This document shows positions 16,878 to 25,202 of a DNA stretch of 64,000 bases, piece after piece. The notes under the pieces are model-generated. The model was not told the DNA's origin and did no database searches. It worked only from the letters and a program-made list of their open reading frames with translations. A program made the position numbers and the translations under genes. Numbering within the stretch: the stretch's first letter is position 1; the number at the start of each line of letters is the position of its first letter. Origin of the DNA: Acidisarcina polymorpha (GTDB lineage Bacteria > Acidobacteriota > Terriglobia > Terriglobales > Acidobacteriaceae); NCBI RefSeq assembly GCF_003330725.1, contig NZ_CP030840.1, positions 4,588,001 through 4,652,000 on the forward strand, written 5' to 3'.

Positions 16878-17480
16878 CTATTTATGGTGTGCGAGTGCGT
16901 ACACGACGACACCTGTGCCCGTGCCTATCGCGAACCATTTTGCTGCACCTACGGCGCGATGCCAAACAGATCCACCCTTTGCCGCAGTCTTCCACTCGTC
17001 GCGTTCGGCTTGGGTCAGTTTCAGTTGCTCCCCATTGTTTTGCTGAGTTGCAACGCAGGCATTCAATTTTACGTCGTTCTCCTGACAAGTAAGTTCAGCA
17101 TCACGAATGACCTTGAAATCTACCTCCGGGATAACGACCGTTTGAGCCCCAGGAGTGGCCTGCGTCGCAGAGTCTTTCGGCGCCGTGTGTACCTCGAGCG
17201 GTTCGGGAAGATCGGCAAGCACGTCGGCGTCGGTGATGAGCTGGGTCGCGGTAACTGGTCGCCGCCTCTGCTCCTCGATTGAGGAAAGCCTCGTCTTCAG
17301 TGCCAGCTGCGCTTTTGTTTGCTGCTGCACCAGCCCCTCAATCTGTTTTTGCTGCTGGCCGTTTTCATTCGCCGCTTTGAGGCGTGCATCGTGTTCCTGC
17401 TTCCACCCGTGAACCCCGAAAAGCGCCACCAGTAGAACGATGGTTCCTGCAATCACAAGAAAACTCGACTTTATTGTCAA
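16878..17480 (-). CDS. Membrane-anchored coiled-coil protein (spanin-like)
   Basis: A 200-residue protein with an N-terminal transmembrane anchor (FLVIAGTIVLLVALFGVHGW), then a Gln/Lys-rich predicted coiled coil (QQQKQIEGLVQQQTKAQLAL). A cysteine-containing region (DAELTCQENDVKLNACVATQ) follows, and a second hydrophobic helix lies near the C-terminus (FAIGTGTGVVVYALAHH). The layout is like Rz i-spanins except for the second helix. It is located among the small membrane genes after the tail genes. No specific family is recognised. Confidence 0.6.
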   Translation of the reverse strand: MTIKSSFLVIAGTIVLLVALFGVHGWKQEHDARLKAANENGQQQKQIEGLVQQQTKAQLALKTRLSSIEEQRRRPVTATQLITDADVLADLPEPLEVHTAPKDSATQATPGAQTVVIPEVDFKVIRDAELTCQENDVKLNACVATQQNNGEQLKLTQAERDEWKTAAKGGSVWHRAVGAAKWFAIGTGTGVVVYALAHHK

Positions 17481-17564
17481 GGAGTACTCCTCACTGCCCG
17501 AAAGCTTGATTCGAGGCGAGAGATCATCTGCCTCCTAACTCCACTTGTAGAACGTTGGCTGATC

Positions 17565-17804
17565 CTAGCGCTCATGAAGGTAGCGGACTGCCACTTCAAT
17601 CAGAGTGAAGATCACACCAAAAGCTGCGATAGCTCCCTTTGCGTGTTGTATTCCGCGTTCGTGCTGATCAAGTCGGTGTTCCAGCGCATAGAGCCGGCCC
17701 GGCTGTCCAGCGCCCACCAGGGACGCCATCTGGTTCTTCAATACCGCCATCTCACTCTTTACCAGCGAGAGGTCGTTGAGCACGGTTGTCTCGAAATCTG
17801 TCAT
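17565..17804 (-). CDS. XhlA-like small phage membrane protein
   Basis: A 79-residue protein. The first 50 residues form a helical, heptad-like region (LVKSEMAVLKNQMASL and LEHRLDQHERGI), and the C-terminus is one membrane helix (AIAAFGVIFTLIEVAVRYL). This is the layout of haemolysin XhlA/BhlA-type phage proteins. The start could also be a GTG three codons upstream. I chose the ATG that begins MTDFETT, with GGAAG just upstream. It follows the tail-hub-like gene by about 80 bases. Confidence 0.6.
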   Translation of the reverse strand: MTDFETTVLNDLSLVKSEMAVLKNQMASLVGAGQPGRLYALEHRLDQHERGIQHAKGAIAAFGVIFTLIEVAVRYLHER

Positions 17805-17882
17805 CGCTTCCACATCGCTTTCGAAGTATCGTCTGTTTCCGCAGCAATGTCGCCATCACTGTTACAGAACAAGACAGTGCGA

Positions 17883-20201
17883 TCACAAAGGAACGTTGAT
17901 GAAGACCGCGCTGGAAAAGCGCGAGTAATTAGCAGGCGACGAAGCGTCGTATTGACGGATGAAGTATTGCTCGATTGCGGCCTCGCGGGGAATGGCGAAG
18001 TTGGATACGGGGCTCCGCAGTACCAGGTCGGCATCATTGCTCGGTCCGAAGTACCAGTCCCGGCGTCGCACCTCAAAGCCGCCCCCGGCCGGTGGACTCA
18101 CTCCCGCTGCTATCTGAATGACTGTTCCTGTAACCGAAGACACTGCCAATAGCGTCAAGCTCGCGAGTACCGTCACCGCGGTCTGCGCCTGCTGTGGCAA
18201 CCAGGCATCTTTGGGCACGCTAATTGACACTTTCATGGAGAGTGCCTCTGCCCAGTCATTGGCGAACTCGATTGTGTAGCGGGGTAAATCGGGCGATGAG
18301 GTGCTGGCCTCGATCGACACCGCACGAACCACCAAGCTCACGTTGATCCCCAGAGAGATCGAATTCACCGCCAGCAAATCTCCCGGCCAGAAGTCTTGAG
18401 GAGCCTGCAAATTGAAGCCCGTATAACTTCCCGACCATGCCGCGTCACGGCTGGTCGTCTGCGCAAGCAGAGTAAACGCCGCGTTTTCACAATCTGCCGA
18501 GCTGCGAGTAACCGGACTCGTAACGCTTCCTATCCACCGTGCCGTTCCCGGGATAGTGCCGTTTCCTTCTGCGCCGACGCTGGCTGAGTTGGCTAATCGA
18601 GCCACGGAACGATGCGCAGTTCGATACGTCACGGTGATGGTTTCATTAGCCGCTGGTATTGCGCTTGTGTAGAACCGCAGTCTTCCATTCCGCTCAATCC
18701 GGGCATCCGCACCCTGAGTGGCTAGCCCAAGTTTCCGCGTAAACGCACTTCCGCCTGGATCTTGACTCATAACCCAGACAGCACCCGCCTCAGTCACATG
18801 GATACTGGCGATGCTTCCAATCAGATTCGTGCTATTCACTGGAGCAAAAGTTACTAAGGCCGGTGAACTCACCACCCATCCGTCGTACAGCACCGTCGAT
18901 ATGTCGGTCGCTCCACTAGTCGTGTCCTGTACTTCGATGACCAACTTAGCTCCCGCCGGTATGGCATTGCCTCCGTAGCTGACTTCTCCGTTGCTTCCTA
19001 CTGCATAGTAGGCGGCCAGGATCCGCTGAATCTCGACGCAATAGGTCCGAATGCGCAGGGTATAACTGTGTCCCGCTGTCGGAGTGAACGTGGCGCCCGC
19101 TGCGACGCCCTCTATTAATGGAGAAACAACCGTAGCCCCTGCCACTTGCTCTACCAGAAAACCTGCGAAACATCCAGCCGCGCTCACTGAGCCCGTATAC
19201 AGCCCGCAGACAATCCCCGCGCTCAACGCTCCGAACTGTACCCCTCCCGCCTCAATCACCAATGCTCCGCCGACCTCCAGCTGATCGATAGCCACAACCG
19301 CTGTCTGTCCGTCGATGCCATTCCCTCCACTCAAGGTCAGACCGGCTGCGGTAAGGCTGATGTGCCCTCCGCCATCCTCGATCTGCCATAACACTGGATT
19401 GATGACCGCCCCCTGGAACAGATCGACCAAGGCTTTCGAGTGCGACGCGGTAGGGAAGTAGGGAAGAAGAGTCAGATCGAAGACCACCGTGCTGCCATCT
19501 CCGGAGAAAATCTCGGTGACATAGGCTGCTCCCTCCTCGGTCCCGCAAACGGTGATGTCATTGGCCAGAGTCTTTACTCTGGATGCGTTAAGACTCTTCA
19601 CCTGCAGCGTCCCCGCAGATTCGCTTAGCACATGAGTCACAGTGCCGATCGGAGCCAAACTTAATGTGCCGGAAATCGCCGAATAAGCGGAACGTGCCAT
19701 CGCTGCAATCGAGCCCGCGTTCTGCGACCAGCATTGCCCTGGATCAGGCATAAAATGCCCCACAGAAACCGGAGTGGCCGCTATATTCAGTGTCAGAAGA
19801 GTTGGATCCACCCTCGAGGTGAGTGCTGAGAGGAGTCGCCCCGCCGTCTGGCCGGCGGTCGCACGCGTCTGCGGAACGCTCTGCCGGTCCAGTAGCACTT
19901 CATCGCTTTCCGCCGTGAGCGTAAGCTGGCAAATAGCGCCGGTTGTTCCAGCACCTGCAAGCTCGCGTGCCGGTTCAGTGACCACATAGCCGGTGAACAG
20001 GACGACGCCGTTGTCATCTGTAACAATTACTCTTCCGTTTCTAAGGGGTGTCTCTGGTCCTGGAGCATTCAGCGCCAAAGCAAACGAGCAAATGGACGGC
20101 ACATTCAGCTTCCGCGTTATAGAGACGGGCGGTTTGTTCAAAAGCGATCCGGAGTAGTCGATGGTTCCATTGCCGTTGAGATTGTCAATCGTCAGTTTCA
20201 A
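17883..20201 (-). CDS. Large tail-hub / baseplate-like phage protein
   Basis: A 772-residue protein. The first 150 residues look like a tail-hub or gpD-like module (SGSLLNKPPVSITRKLNVPS, VLFTGYVVTEPARELAG, ESDEVLLDRQSV, TAGRLLSAL). This is followed by a long beta-rich region containing concanavalin-like strands (GGGHISLTAAGLTLSGGNGI). A second hub-like part near residues 560 to 680 has FWPGDLLAVNSISLGINVSL and RYTIEFANDWAEAL, and the C-terminus contains a fibronectin-like strand. No single family is certain. Its position after head-completion genes supports a tail-tip or adsorption role. Confidence 0.6.
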   Translation of the reverse strand: MKLTIDNLNGNGTIDYSGSLLNKPPVSITRKLNVPSICSFALALNAPGPETPLRNGRVIVTDDNGVVLFTGYVVTEPARELAGAGTTGAICQLTLTAESDEVLLDRQSVPQTRATAGQTAGRLLSALTSRVDPTLLTLNIAATPVSVGHFMPDPGQCWSQNAGSIAAMARSAYSAISGTLSLAPIGTVTHVLSESAGTLQVKSLNASRVKTLANDITVCGTEEGAAYVTEIFSGDGSTVVFDLTLLPYFPTASHSKALVDLFQGAVINPVLWQIEDGGGHISLTAAGLTLSGGNGIDGQTAVVAIDQLEVGGALVIEAGGVQFGALSAGIVCGLYTGSVSAAGCFAGFLVEQVAGATVVSPLIEGVAAGATFTPTAGHSYTLRIRTYCVEIQRILAAYYAVGSNGEVSYGGNAIPAGAKLVIEVQDTTSGATDISTVLYDGWVVSSPALVTFAPVNSTNLIGSIASIHVTEAGAVWVMSQDPGGSAFTRKLGLATQGADARIERNGRLRFYTSAIPAANETITVTYRTAHRSVARLANSASVGAEGNGTIPGTARWIGSVTSPVTRSSADCENAAFTLLAQTTSRDAAWSGSYTGFNLQAPQDFWPGDLLAVNSISLGINVSLVVRAVSIEASTSSPDLPRYTIEFANDWAEALSMKVSISVPKDAWLPQQAQTAVTVLASLTLLAVSSVTGTVIQIAAGVSPPAGGGFEVRRRDWYFGPSNDADLVLRSPVSNFAIPREAAIEQYFIRQYDASSPANYSRFSSAVFINVPL

Positions 20202-20221
20202 AGCACTGTCCCTTCCTCGCT

Positions 20222-21202
20222 TTAAAGCAATGTCATCGGACTAGGCAGGAAGCTGCGGAAACAAAGCACCTGCTCGCCATCGTTCGCATCAATGACCGGC
20301 ATCGCTCGAAAGCTGGCACTAAGTGTTATCCAATCCAATAGCGGGATCAGTGTCTCAATGCTTTCGTGTGCGCCACCCATCGGCTGCAAGCGAGGATAGT
20401 GATAGAGGATCCGCTCCCGCTGTTCCCCGAGCATTACAAAAAGCGCCGACCACTCCTGAAAGAAGGAGCCACCTTCCCGATCGACGAATCCCTCAATCAC
20501 TTGAAGCCTCATATTGGTCACCGGTGCGCCGGCGGGCAGAGCTTGAGCCAGCGTTAAAGCAGTTCCGCTGACCGACGCAACCAAAGCCACGTTGAAGCTA
20601 ACCCTCCGTACGTAATCCGGATCGTTGTTCACACTCGCTGCGCTGCGAACATAAGCTGCGCTGACCCCGCTCCCGACGAATCCCGTTTGCCCGCCATAAT
20701 CCAAATCGGCGACGACCATCTGCCCCGCATGAAAACTAGCCAGGTTCGCCGAAGGAAGATAGAGCGTCGTCGCCGTCGATCCAGGAAGCAAAGTCACCGC
20801 CGGCTTACCAGTACTTCCAGAGCCGTTCGCAGCGAGCGCTGAAGCGGGCGCCAGCAGGTTCATGTGTTCCGATCCTGCGCTAAGCGCCATCGACAACTTC
20901 TTCCAGGCAAGAAAGCGGAACGCGACGCTCGCTCCAATCATCTCCCGCATTTGCACTTGAGGAGCAGCGGGACTGCCTACGTTGAGAACACCCACCGAGC
21001 TGGCCGATGTTCGAGAAAAGTCGGCGATCCATCCAAGGTCGATCCAAGGAGATGGAGGACTATCCAGATTGAACGATCCATTGACCGACGGGTCGAAGAT
21101 CGTGGGCTGCCCGGCCGCGCGGTTCACCGGAGCAAAGTAGGCCCGCACTCTTCGTGTCAACGGCGTCGTCGGTGTCGTATACGTCACAGCGGCTGTGCTC
21201 AT
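20222..21202 (-). CDS. Phage structural protein, probably tail
   Basis: A 326-residue protein that I cannot place in a named family. It is beta-rich with few charged residues, has no membrane helix, and contains PSPWIDLGWIADFSRTSASS near the start. That kind of sequence is seen in phage tail proteins that begin with a disordered arm. Its start overlaps the stop of the upstream head-completion gene (ATGA), and the tail-hub-like gene follows after 20 bases. If the particle has a tail tube, this is the best candidate for its subunit. Confidence 0.5.
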   Translation of the reverse strand: MSTAAVTYTTPTTPLTRRVRAYFAPVNRAAGQPTIFDPSVNGSFNLDSPPSPWIDLGWIADFSRTSASSVGVLNVGSPAAPQVQMREMIGASVAFRFLAWKKLSMALSAGSEHMNLLAPASALAANGSGSTGKPAVTLLPGSTATTLYLPSANLASFHAGQMVVADLDYGGQTGFVGSGVSAAYVRSAASVNNDPDYVRRVSFNVALVASVSGTALTLAQALPAGAPVTNMRLQVIEGFVDREGGSFFQEWSALFVMLGEQRERILYHYPRLQPMGGAHESIETLIPLLDWITLSASFRAMPVIDANDGEQVLCFRSFLPSPMTLL

Positions 21203-21687
21203 AGCTCTCCCGGTTCCTGGTAGGCAAATACGGTAACGGCGGCAGAACGCGTCAGGCGGTCGCGGAGCGGAATGACCGCGGTAAACGCGGCCGCCGTCCA
21301 GAAAACCGGAGTGTTCAATTGCAAGACCGGGCTCTGGGCATAATTGAGCTTTGGCGTTGACGGCGGTGAAAGGATACTGACAACTTCAGCATCCATCTCC
21401 TCCATAGCCCGCCCTCGGTCTAAACCCGATGCCACTTGCGTTCCACCGGTCGTGTAGTGGATTTCGCAAACCATCTGCGCCATCACCAAAGGCAGGTAAA
21501 TATCTGTCTGAAGTCCTCTCCAGCGCAAAACAAAAACATCCGCTGGCAGCATTGCAACTACCGCCTCCGCCTCTTCCACTAAGATTCCGGGACGCTGAGT
21601 ACCACGCAACAGCATTGTCCGATTTGGATTCAAAAGCGCCAGCCTGTTGCGCAAGGCGACATAGAAGGTGTCCTTCGCATTTTGCAT
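21199..21687 (-). CDS. Phage head-tail completion protein-like
   Basis: A 162-residue protein. The ATG beginning MQNAKDTFY is chosen because GGAGG sits five bases before it. A GTG five codons upstream would lie before that site. Features include YVALRNRLALLNPNRTMLLR and WRGLQTDIYLPLVMAQMVCE, resembling small tail-terminator or minor capsid proteins encoded next to connector genes. It overlaps the next gene by four bases. Its function is inferred from position only. Confidence 0.5.
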   Translation of the reverse strand: MQNAKDTFYVALRNRLALLNPNRTMLLRGTQRPGILVEEAEAVVAMLPADVFVLRWRGLQTDIYLPLVMAQMVCEIHYTTGGTQVASGLDRGRAMEEMDAEVVSILSPPSTPKLNYAQSPVLQLNTPVFWTAAAFTAVIPLRDRLTRSAAVTVFAYQEPGEL

Positions 21688-21720
21688 ATTGTCCTCCGTC
21701 ACGCCGTCAAAGCCGTATCG

Positions 21721-22158
21721 TCAAAGGGCTTGAGCTAACGCCTCTCGTAACTGCAGCCGATACAAATAGGCTTGACCAAACACCTCGGGCGCCGTCACTG
21801 CTTCGATCATGAACAACTTGCCATTGACCGTCACTCCCGCTGCTTGCGTAAACAGCGCATCGGCGGAACTCAACTGCAACGCTCCGACCAGCGCCTGGAT
21901 CGCAGAGGCGGAGATTGACAGCTCAAACTTCTCCGGCTCGCCCTCCAGCATGGGTATGCGCACCCGGCGGAAGATGGCAGGGCTAAGCGGAAGCTGCTGG
22001 TAGGTCTGTGGCGTGATGCCGATCTGCGCCGCATCTCCCGCCGCGGCGTATACCGGCATCTGCAATCCAACCGAGAACCCGCCGAGGGAGCGCAGCAAAG
22101 CGTCCGCGGCACGCTGCGCGATCGGGCTGTAAATTCGAACACTTAGATCCGCGCTCAT
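21721..22158 (-). CDS. Hypothetical phage structural protein
   Basis: A 145-residue protein starting MSADLSVRIYSPIAQRAADA. It is mixed alpha/beta with no membrane helix (later part GVTVNGKLFMIEAVTAPEVF and YLYRLQLREALAQAL). I do not recognise it. It lies 34 bases after the connector gene and 18 bases before the completion-like gene, so it belongs to the head-completion block and may be a neck or tail-adaptor protein. Confidence 0.5.
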   Translation of the reverse strand: MSADLSVRIYSPIAQRAADALLRSLGGFSVGLQMPVYAAAGDAAQIGITPQTYQQLPLSPAIFRRVRIPMLEGEPEKFELSISASAIQALVGALQLSSADALFTQAAGVTVNGKLFMIEAVTAPEVFGQAYLYRLQLREALAQAL

Positions 22159-22192
22159 TGTGTCCTCTCTTTGTGCATTCCGCCGGCACCGC

Positions 22193-22816
22193 TCATCCTA
22201 GCCGATTTGCGATGTAAGGCCGCAGCAGCGCAGCCACTTGGCTATCGATGAGCGAATTAGAAAAATAATTCATCTGCAGCGTGTCTAACCTGCTCGACTT
22301 GACATTCAAGGATGGCGTCGACTGCATGTTCTTGATGATCTGCGCGCACGCCGACATCACGTCATTGCCGATCGCCATCAGGCCCACCGTGTAGGTGATC
22401 GCGACCTCGTTATAGGGAAGCCCCAGAATGTTCATCGGGAAGATTAGTTCTCCAGTGTCGAAGACCCAATCAATGGTGCTAGGGTCGACAAATGTCCATG
22501 CGCCCGGCAAGCCGAATGCCCAGGCTATCTCCGCCTGCACCGGGTAAATAAGTTCACCTCGGCGAGGCCGCGCATACCTGGCATTGATGCTCACCAGCGG
22601 TGAGCTCGACGGCGGAATCGCGACCAATGGAAGATAGCTCAAACGCACCGTCTGCGCGCCCTCTGTCAACCTCATCCGTTCGGCGTATTGTGCCGGATTC
22701 AGACTGGTGCGCCGGCAGTAGGACTCCATTAGAGCTGAAGCCGCCGTCACCCGGTCATCGGTCGTCGCTGGGTCCAGGCCGAAATTCGTATAATCCGTTG
22801 GCTGCAAATATCCCAT
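22193..22816 (-). CDS. Head-tail connector protein (gp6-like)
   Basis: A 207-residue protein. The N-terminus contains TDYTNFGLDPATTDDRVTAA and ALMESYCRRT, the usual opening of DNA-packaging adaptor proteins of the gp6/YqbG type, which form the ring under the portal. The C-terminal half has an alpha-helical part and the line TVGLMAIGNDVMSACAQIIK. It follows the capsid gene after a terminator-like hairpin. The assignment rests on the start motif and gene order. Confidence 0.6.
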   Translation of the reverse strand: MGYLQPTDYTNFGLDPATTDDRVTAASALMESYCRRTSLNPAQYAERMRLTEGAQTVRLSYLPLVAIPPSSSPLVSINARYARPRRGELIYPVQAEIAWAFGLPGAWTFVDPSTIDWVFDTGELIFPMNILGLPYNEVAITYTVGLMAIGNDVMSACAQIIKNMQSTPSLNVKSSRLDTLQMNYFSNSLIDSQVAALLRPYIANRLG

Positions 22817-22867
22817 GCTGGCACTCTCAATCGGTGGTTCCGCTCAACTTCGAAAATCAACAAGAAA

Positions 22868-22890
22868 GGCCAGTCCATTTCGGACTGGCC
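22868..22890 (-). terminator. Rho-independent terminator after the capsid gene
   Basis: On the minus strand GGCCAGTCC, loop GAAAT, then GGACTGGCC, followed by TTTCTTGTTGATTTTC. It starts 34 bases after the capsid stop. Terminators directly after a major capsid gene are common and limit transcription of the later genes. Confidence 0.8.
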
Positions 22891-22924
22891 CGATCGTGCG
22901 CGGACTCAGCGGCTTCCATACCGC

Positions 22925-23893
22925 CTAGCGGTCAACAAGGACCTGATAGTGCGCGTAACTTGCGCCCTTCACCACGACCCCGCCAAACTTGACAGCAACA
23001 TACTGAGAGGCAAGCGAGCCGGGGACTCCAAGCTGGAAGATCCGCGGCGAAGGATCGCTCAGCCAGTGGTACTCGATCATGTCCTCGGTCACAATGTAGG
23101 CCGGAAGCACCGCCGATCCCGAACCCGGCGTACCCGTGTAAGGAAGCGCCCACTCCGGGATCAACGGAAGCTCGCCGGCTTGAGTCGAAAGCGTCTTCAC
23201 CGTGAAACCGGCGTTGATCTCCTTCGTCGCCAACACCACGTTGAATTCGGTCTTCATCTCTCGATCGATCAAATCCAGCAGCACCGGATTGGCATAAATG
23301 GCCGTGGGACGAATCTGATAGTTGGCGTTCGCCACCATCTGTGCGATTGTGGATTTCAGTCCATCCACAATGCTTGCCGTGGTGCCGATCGTCGTTGTGT
23401 TTCCACCCGCCACAATTTGGCCTATGGCGCCGAAGTACTGCGCCGTGGTTGGCGTTGAGAGCGACGTGTCGCTTCCGCTCCACAACCCAACATCATGAGT
23501 GGTGAGCACCCCCTCGACCGTATCCACCAGGTCCTTCGCCTGCAGATAGGCGAACTGCTTCTGTTGATTGCTGAGTTCGATATCGAACAAGTTGTAATTA
23601 ATCTGTGCCACGATCGCCTTGAGCGGCACACTACGTTCGACTCGCGTCGGGCTGACAGTTGGAGCCACGATCGCGCGCGGATTCACAAACCCGGCCGAAC
23701 CCGGATTCGGAATTGCCGTCTCTTCAAAGAAGCGCGACGGATGACCGGTCGCCGGCACTTGCTTGATGCGCTGGCCGAAGATGCCCCGGCGGCGAACAAT
23801 ATCCGTAATCTCCGTTTGATAGAGGGGAACTTCGATCGCACCAGGTCCGATAAAATCAGCTGCCGAATGGATGTCAAAGAAATTAGCGTTCAT
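22925..23893 (-). CDS. Major capsid protein (HK97-fold type)
   Basis: A 322-residue protein in the expected place: after protease and scaffold-like genes and before connectors. It begins MNANFFDIHSAADFIGPG and contains PLYQTEITDIVRRRGIFGQR, NPGSAGFVNPRAIVAPTVSP and a long spine-helix region DLVDTVEGVLTTHDVGLWSG. The P-domain part reads PTAIYANPVLLDLIDREMKT, and the C-terminus SQYVAVKFGGVVVKGASYAH is typical of HK97-like shells. The chosen ATG has GGAAAG six bases before it. A longer frame adds 14 unlikely residues. A terminator follows. Confidence 0.8.
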   Translation of the reverse strand: MNANFFDIHSAADFIGPGAIEVPLYQTEITDIVRRRGIFGQRIKQVPATGHPSRFFEETAIPNPGSAGFVNPRAIVAPTVSPTRVERSVPLKAIVAQINYNLFDIELSNQQKQFAYLQAKDLVDTVEGVLTTHDVGLWSGSDTSLSTPTTAQYFGAIGQIVAGGNTTTIGTTASIVDGLKSTIAQMVANANYQIRPTAIYANPVLLDLIDREMKTEFNVVLATKEINAGFTVKTLSTQAGELPLIPEWALPYTGTPGSGSAVLPAYIVTEDMIEYHWLSDPSPRIFQLGVPGSLASQYVAVKFGGVVVKGASYAHYQVLVDR

Positions 23894-24017
23894 AGGTTCT
23901 TTCCGCCTGAACAGGCTCTCGCAGGTTAGGGGCACTAAAGTGCCGCTACTGTTACAAATTCCGGATCACCGCTTATCGACAGGCTCTTCCATCGATTGGA
24001 GCGACGCGATAAGGAGT

Positions 24018-24464
24018 TTAGCCTAGGAGTCCAGCACGCATCAGCTGCGACTTCACCGCAATCCGCTGTTCGAGGCTGAGGCCAACCAGAGCAGCGTCGA
24101 GGGCGCCGCCGTTGACTTGTTCCAAGGTGTCGATACCGTGCTTGGCCAGCAGATGGGAAGCCGCCACCGGCAGCGTCTTGCGGCTCGCCCCCGCTGCCGA
24201 AACTCCCAAGGATGCCTGGGCGCGTAACTCGGCAATCTGCTGCTCCGCTGTCTGCAGCCTGGCCTCGAGTTCGGTGATCCGTCCGGCCGGGTCGGGGTCG
24301 ATCGTCGCCACCACCTTGGCGACCTCGCCACTCTGCGGAGCTCCCGCGCCGTTCCACCGTTCTTCGAGGACCAATGCTGTCTTCTGAAGTTGTGCCGCTG
24401 CGGCCGCGAGCTGAGTTACTCCGTCAAGCAGTGCGCCGTTGATTCCTTCTGTAGGGTTTTCCAT
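24018..24464 (-). CDS. Scaffold- or decoration-like phage protein
   Basis: A 148-residue protein lying between the protease-like and capsid genes, where phages encode scaffold proteins. Residues 60 to 90 form a coiled coil (RITELEARLQTAEQQIAELR), flanked by an Ala/Gln-rich helix (LAAAAAQLQKTALVLEERW) and a C-terminal helical domain ending SQLMRAGLLG. A scaffold role is inferred from position and coiled coil. No family is recognised by sequence. Confidence 0.55.
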   Translation of the reverse strand: MENPTEGINGALLDGVTQLAAAAAQLQKTALVLEERWNGAGAPQSGEVAKVVATIDPDPAGRITELEARLQTAEQQIAELRAQASLGVSAAGASRKTLPVAASHLLAKHGIDTLEQVNGGALDAALVGLSLEQRIAVKSQLMRAGLLG

Positions 24465-24506
24465 GTACTTAATCTCCTTGTCGTCCCAGATTGAATAGCA
24501 GCTAAA

Positions 24507-25070
24507 CTATGTCGCAGCCGTCGGTCTCCCGGCGAAGATCGAACCAGCATGCAGGTCGGCGCCCGGAGCGGCCTTCTTCAGGCGGAATGACGTATGCTGG
24601 TAAGCCGCCTTGTCCCGCAGCAAGATGGCCGCTCCCGTAAACGTTGCTCGAGTAAGCACCCAGACCGAAGCCCTCATATCGGCAACATGGGCATCGGCCA
24701 ATTCATAGGACATGCCCATGCTTCCGGGCGCACCCTTGTGCATTTGTTCCTCCACCTCCGGGAAATCACGTCCGAAAAGATAGCCGCTCACGCACAGCTT
24801 GCCGGCTTCGATATCGGCCTGAGTCAGAATCCCGCACTTGCGGCGCGCATCATGCCCGTCCCACCCAGGCCGATAGTCGACCGCCATGCCCAGCAGGGAT
24901 GGCAGTGCCGCCATCGCCGCATCATGGGTCAGGACGACCCGATGGCCCCGCGCTCCGGAAGGAGAACGGTCACTGGCGGCATCGACTACCGTCAGCACCC
25001 CCTCAAACGGAACCCGGTTTGGGTGCCCCATCACTCTCGGCATCGTCACTGCCATCGCCTCTAGTCTCAT
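24507..25070 (-). CDS. Prohead protease-like protein
   Basis: A 187-residue protein. The core (VVDAASDRSPSGARGHRVVL, PGWDGHDARRKCGILT, VSGYLFGRDFPEVEEQ, GSMGMSYELADAHV) has a His before a G-x-M-S segment, the order expected of S78/S49-type capsid maturation proteases. They trim the scaffold and capsid in the assembling head. It is encoded directly after portal and before the scaffold-like and capsid genes. The start has AAGG about nine bases upstream. Ser and His assignments are tentative. Confidence 0.6.
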   Translation of the reverse strand: MRLEAMAVTMPRVMGHPNRVPFEGVLTVVDAASDRSPSGARGHRVVLTHDAAMAALPSLLGMAVDYRPGWDGHDARRKCGILTQADIEAGKLCVSGYLFGRDFPEVEEQMHKGAPGSMGMSYELADAHVADMRASVWVLTRATFTGAAILLRDKAAYQHTSFRLKKAAPGADLHAGSIFAGRPTAAT

Positions 25071-25202
25071 CAGATTTAGCCTTTCCCTGCGCCATCGATC
25101 CGGTTGTACTTACGCTAATCAGCTCACCACCTACAGTGGAGGCCAGGGCATGTTCGCAATGTAACTAGACTGCGGGCCGTCGGTGATTGCGATCTTATCG
25201 AT

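Noticed and set aside
22932-23483. Second reading of the capsid gene in another minus frame (183 codons)
   Set aside because: Overlaps the capsid gene fully and has a His/Arg-rich composition typical of a shifted frame.
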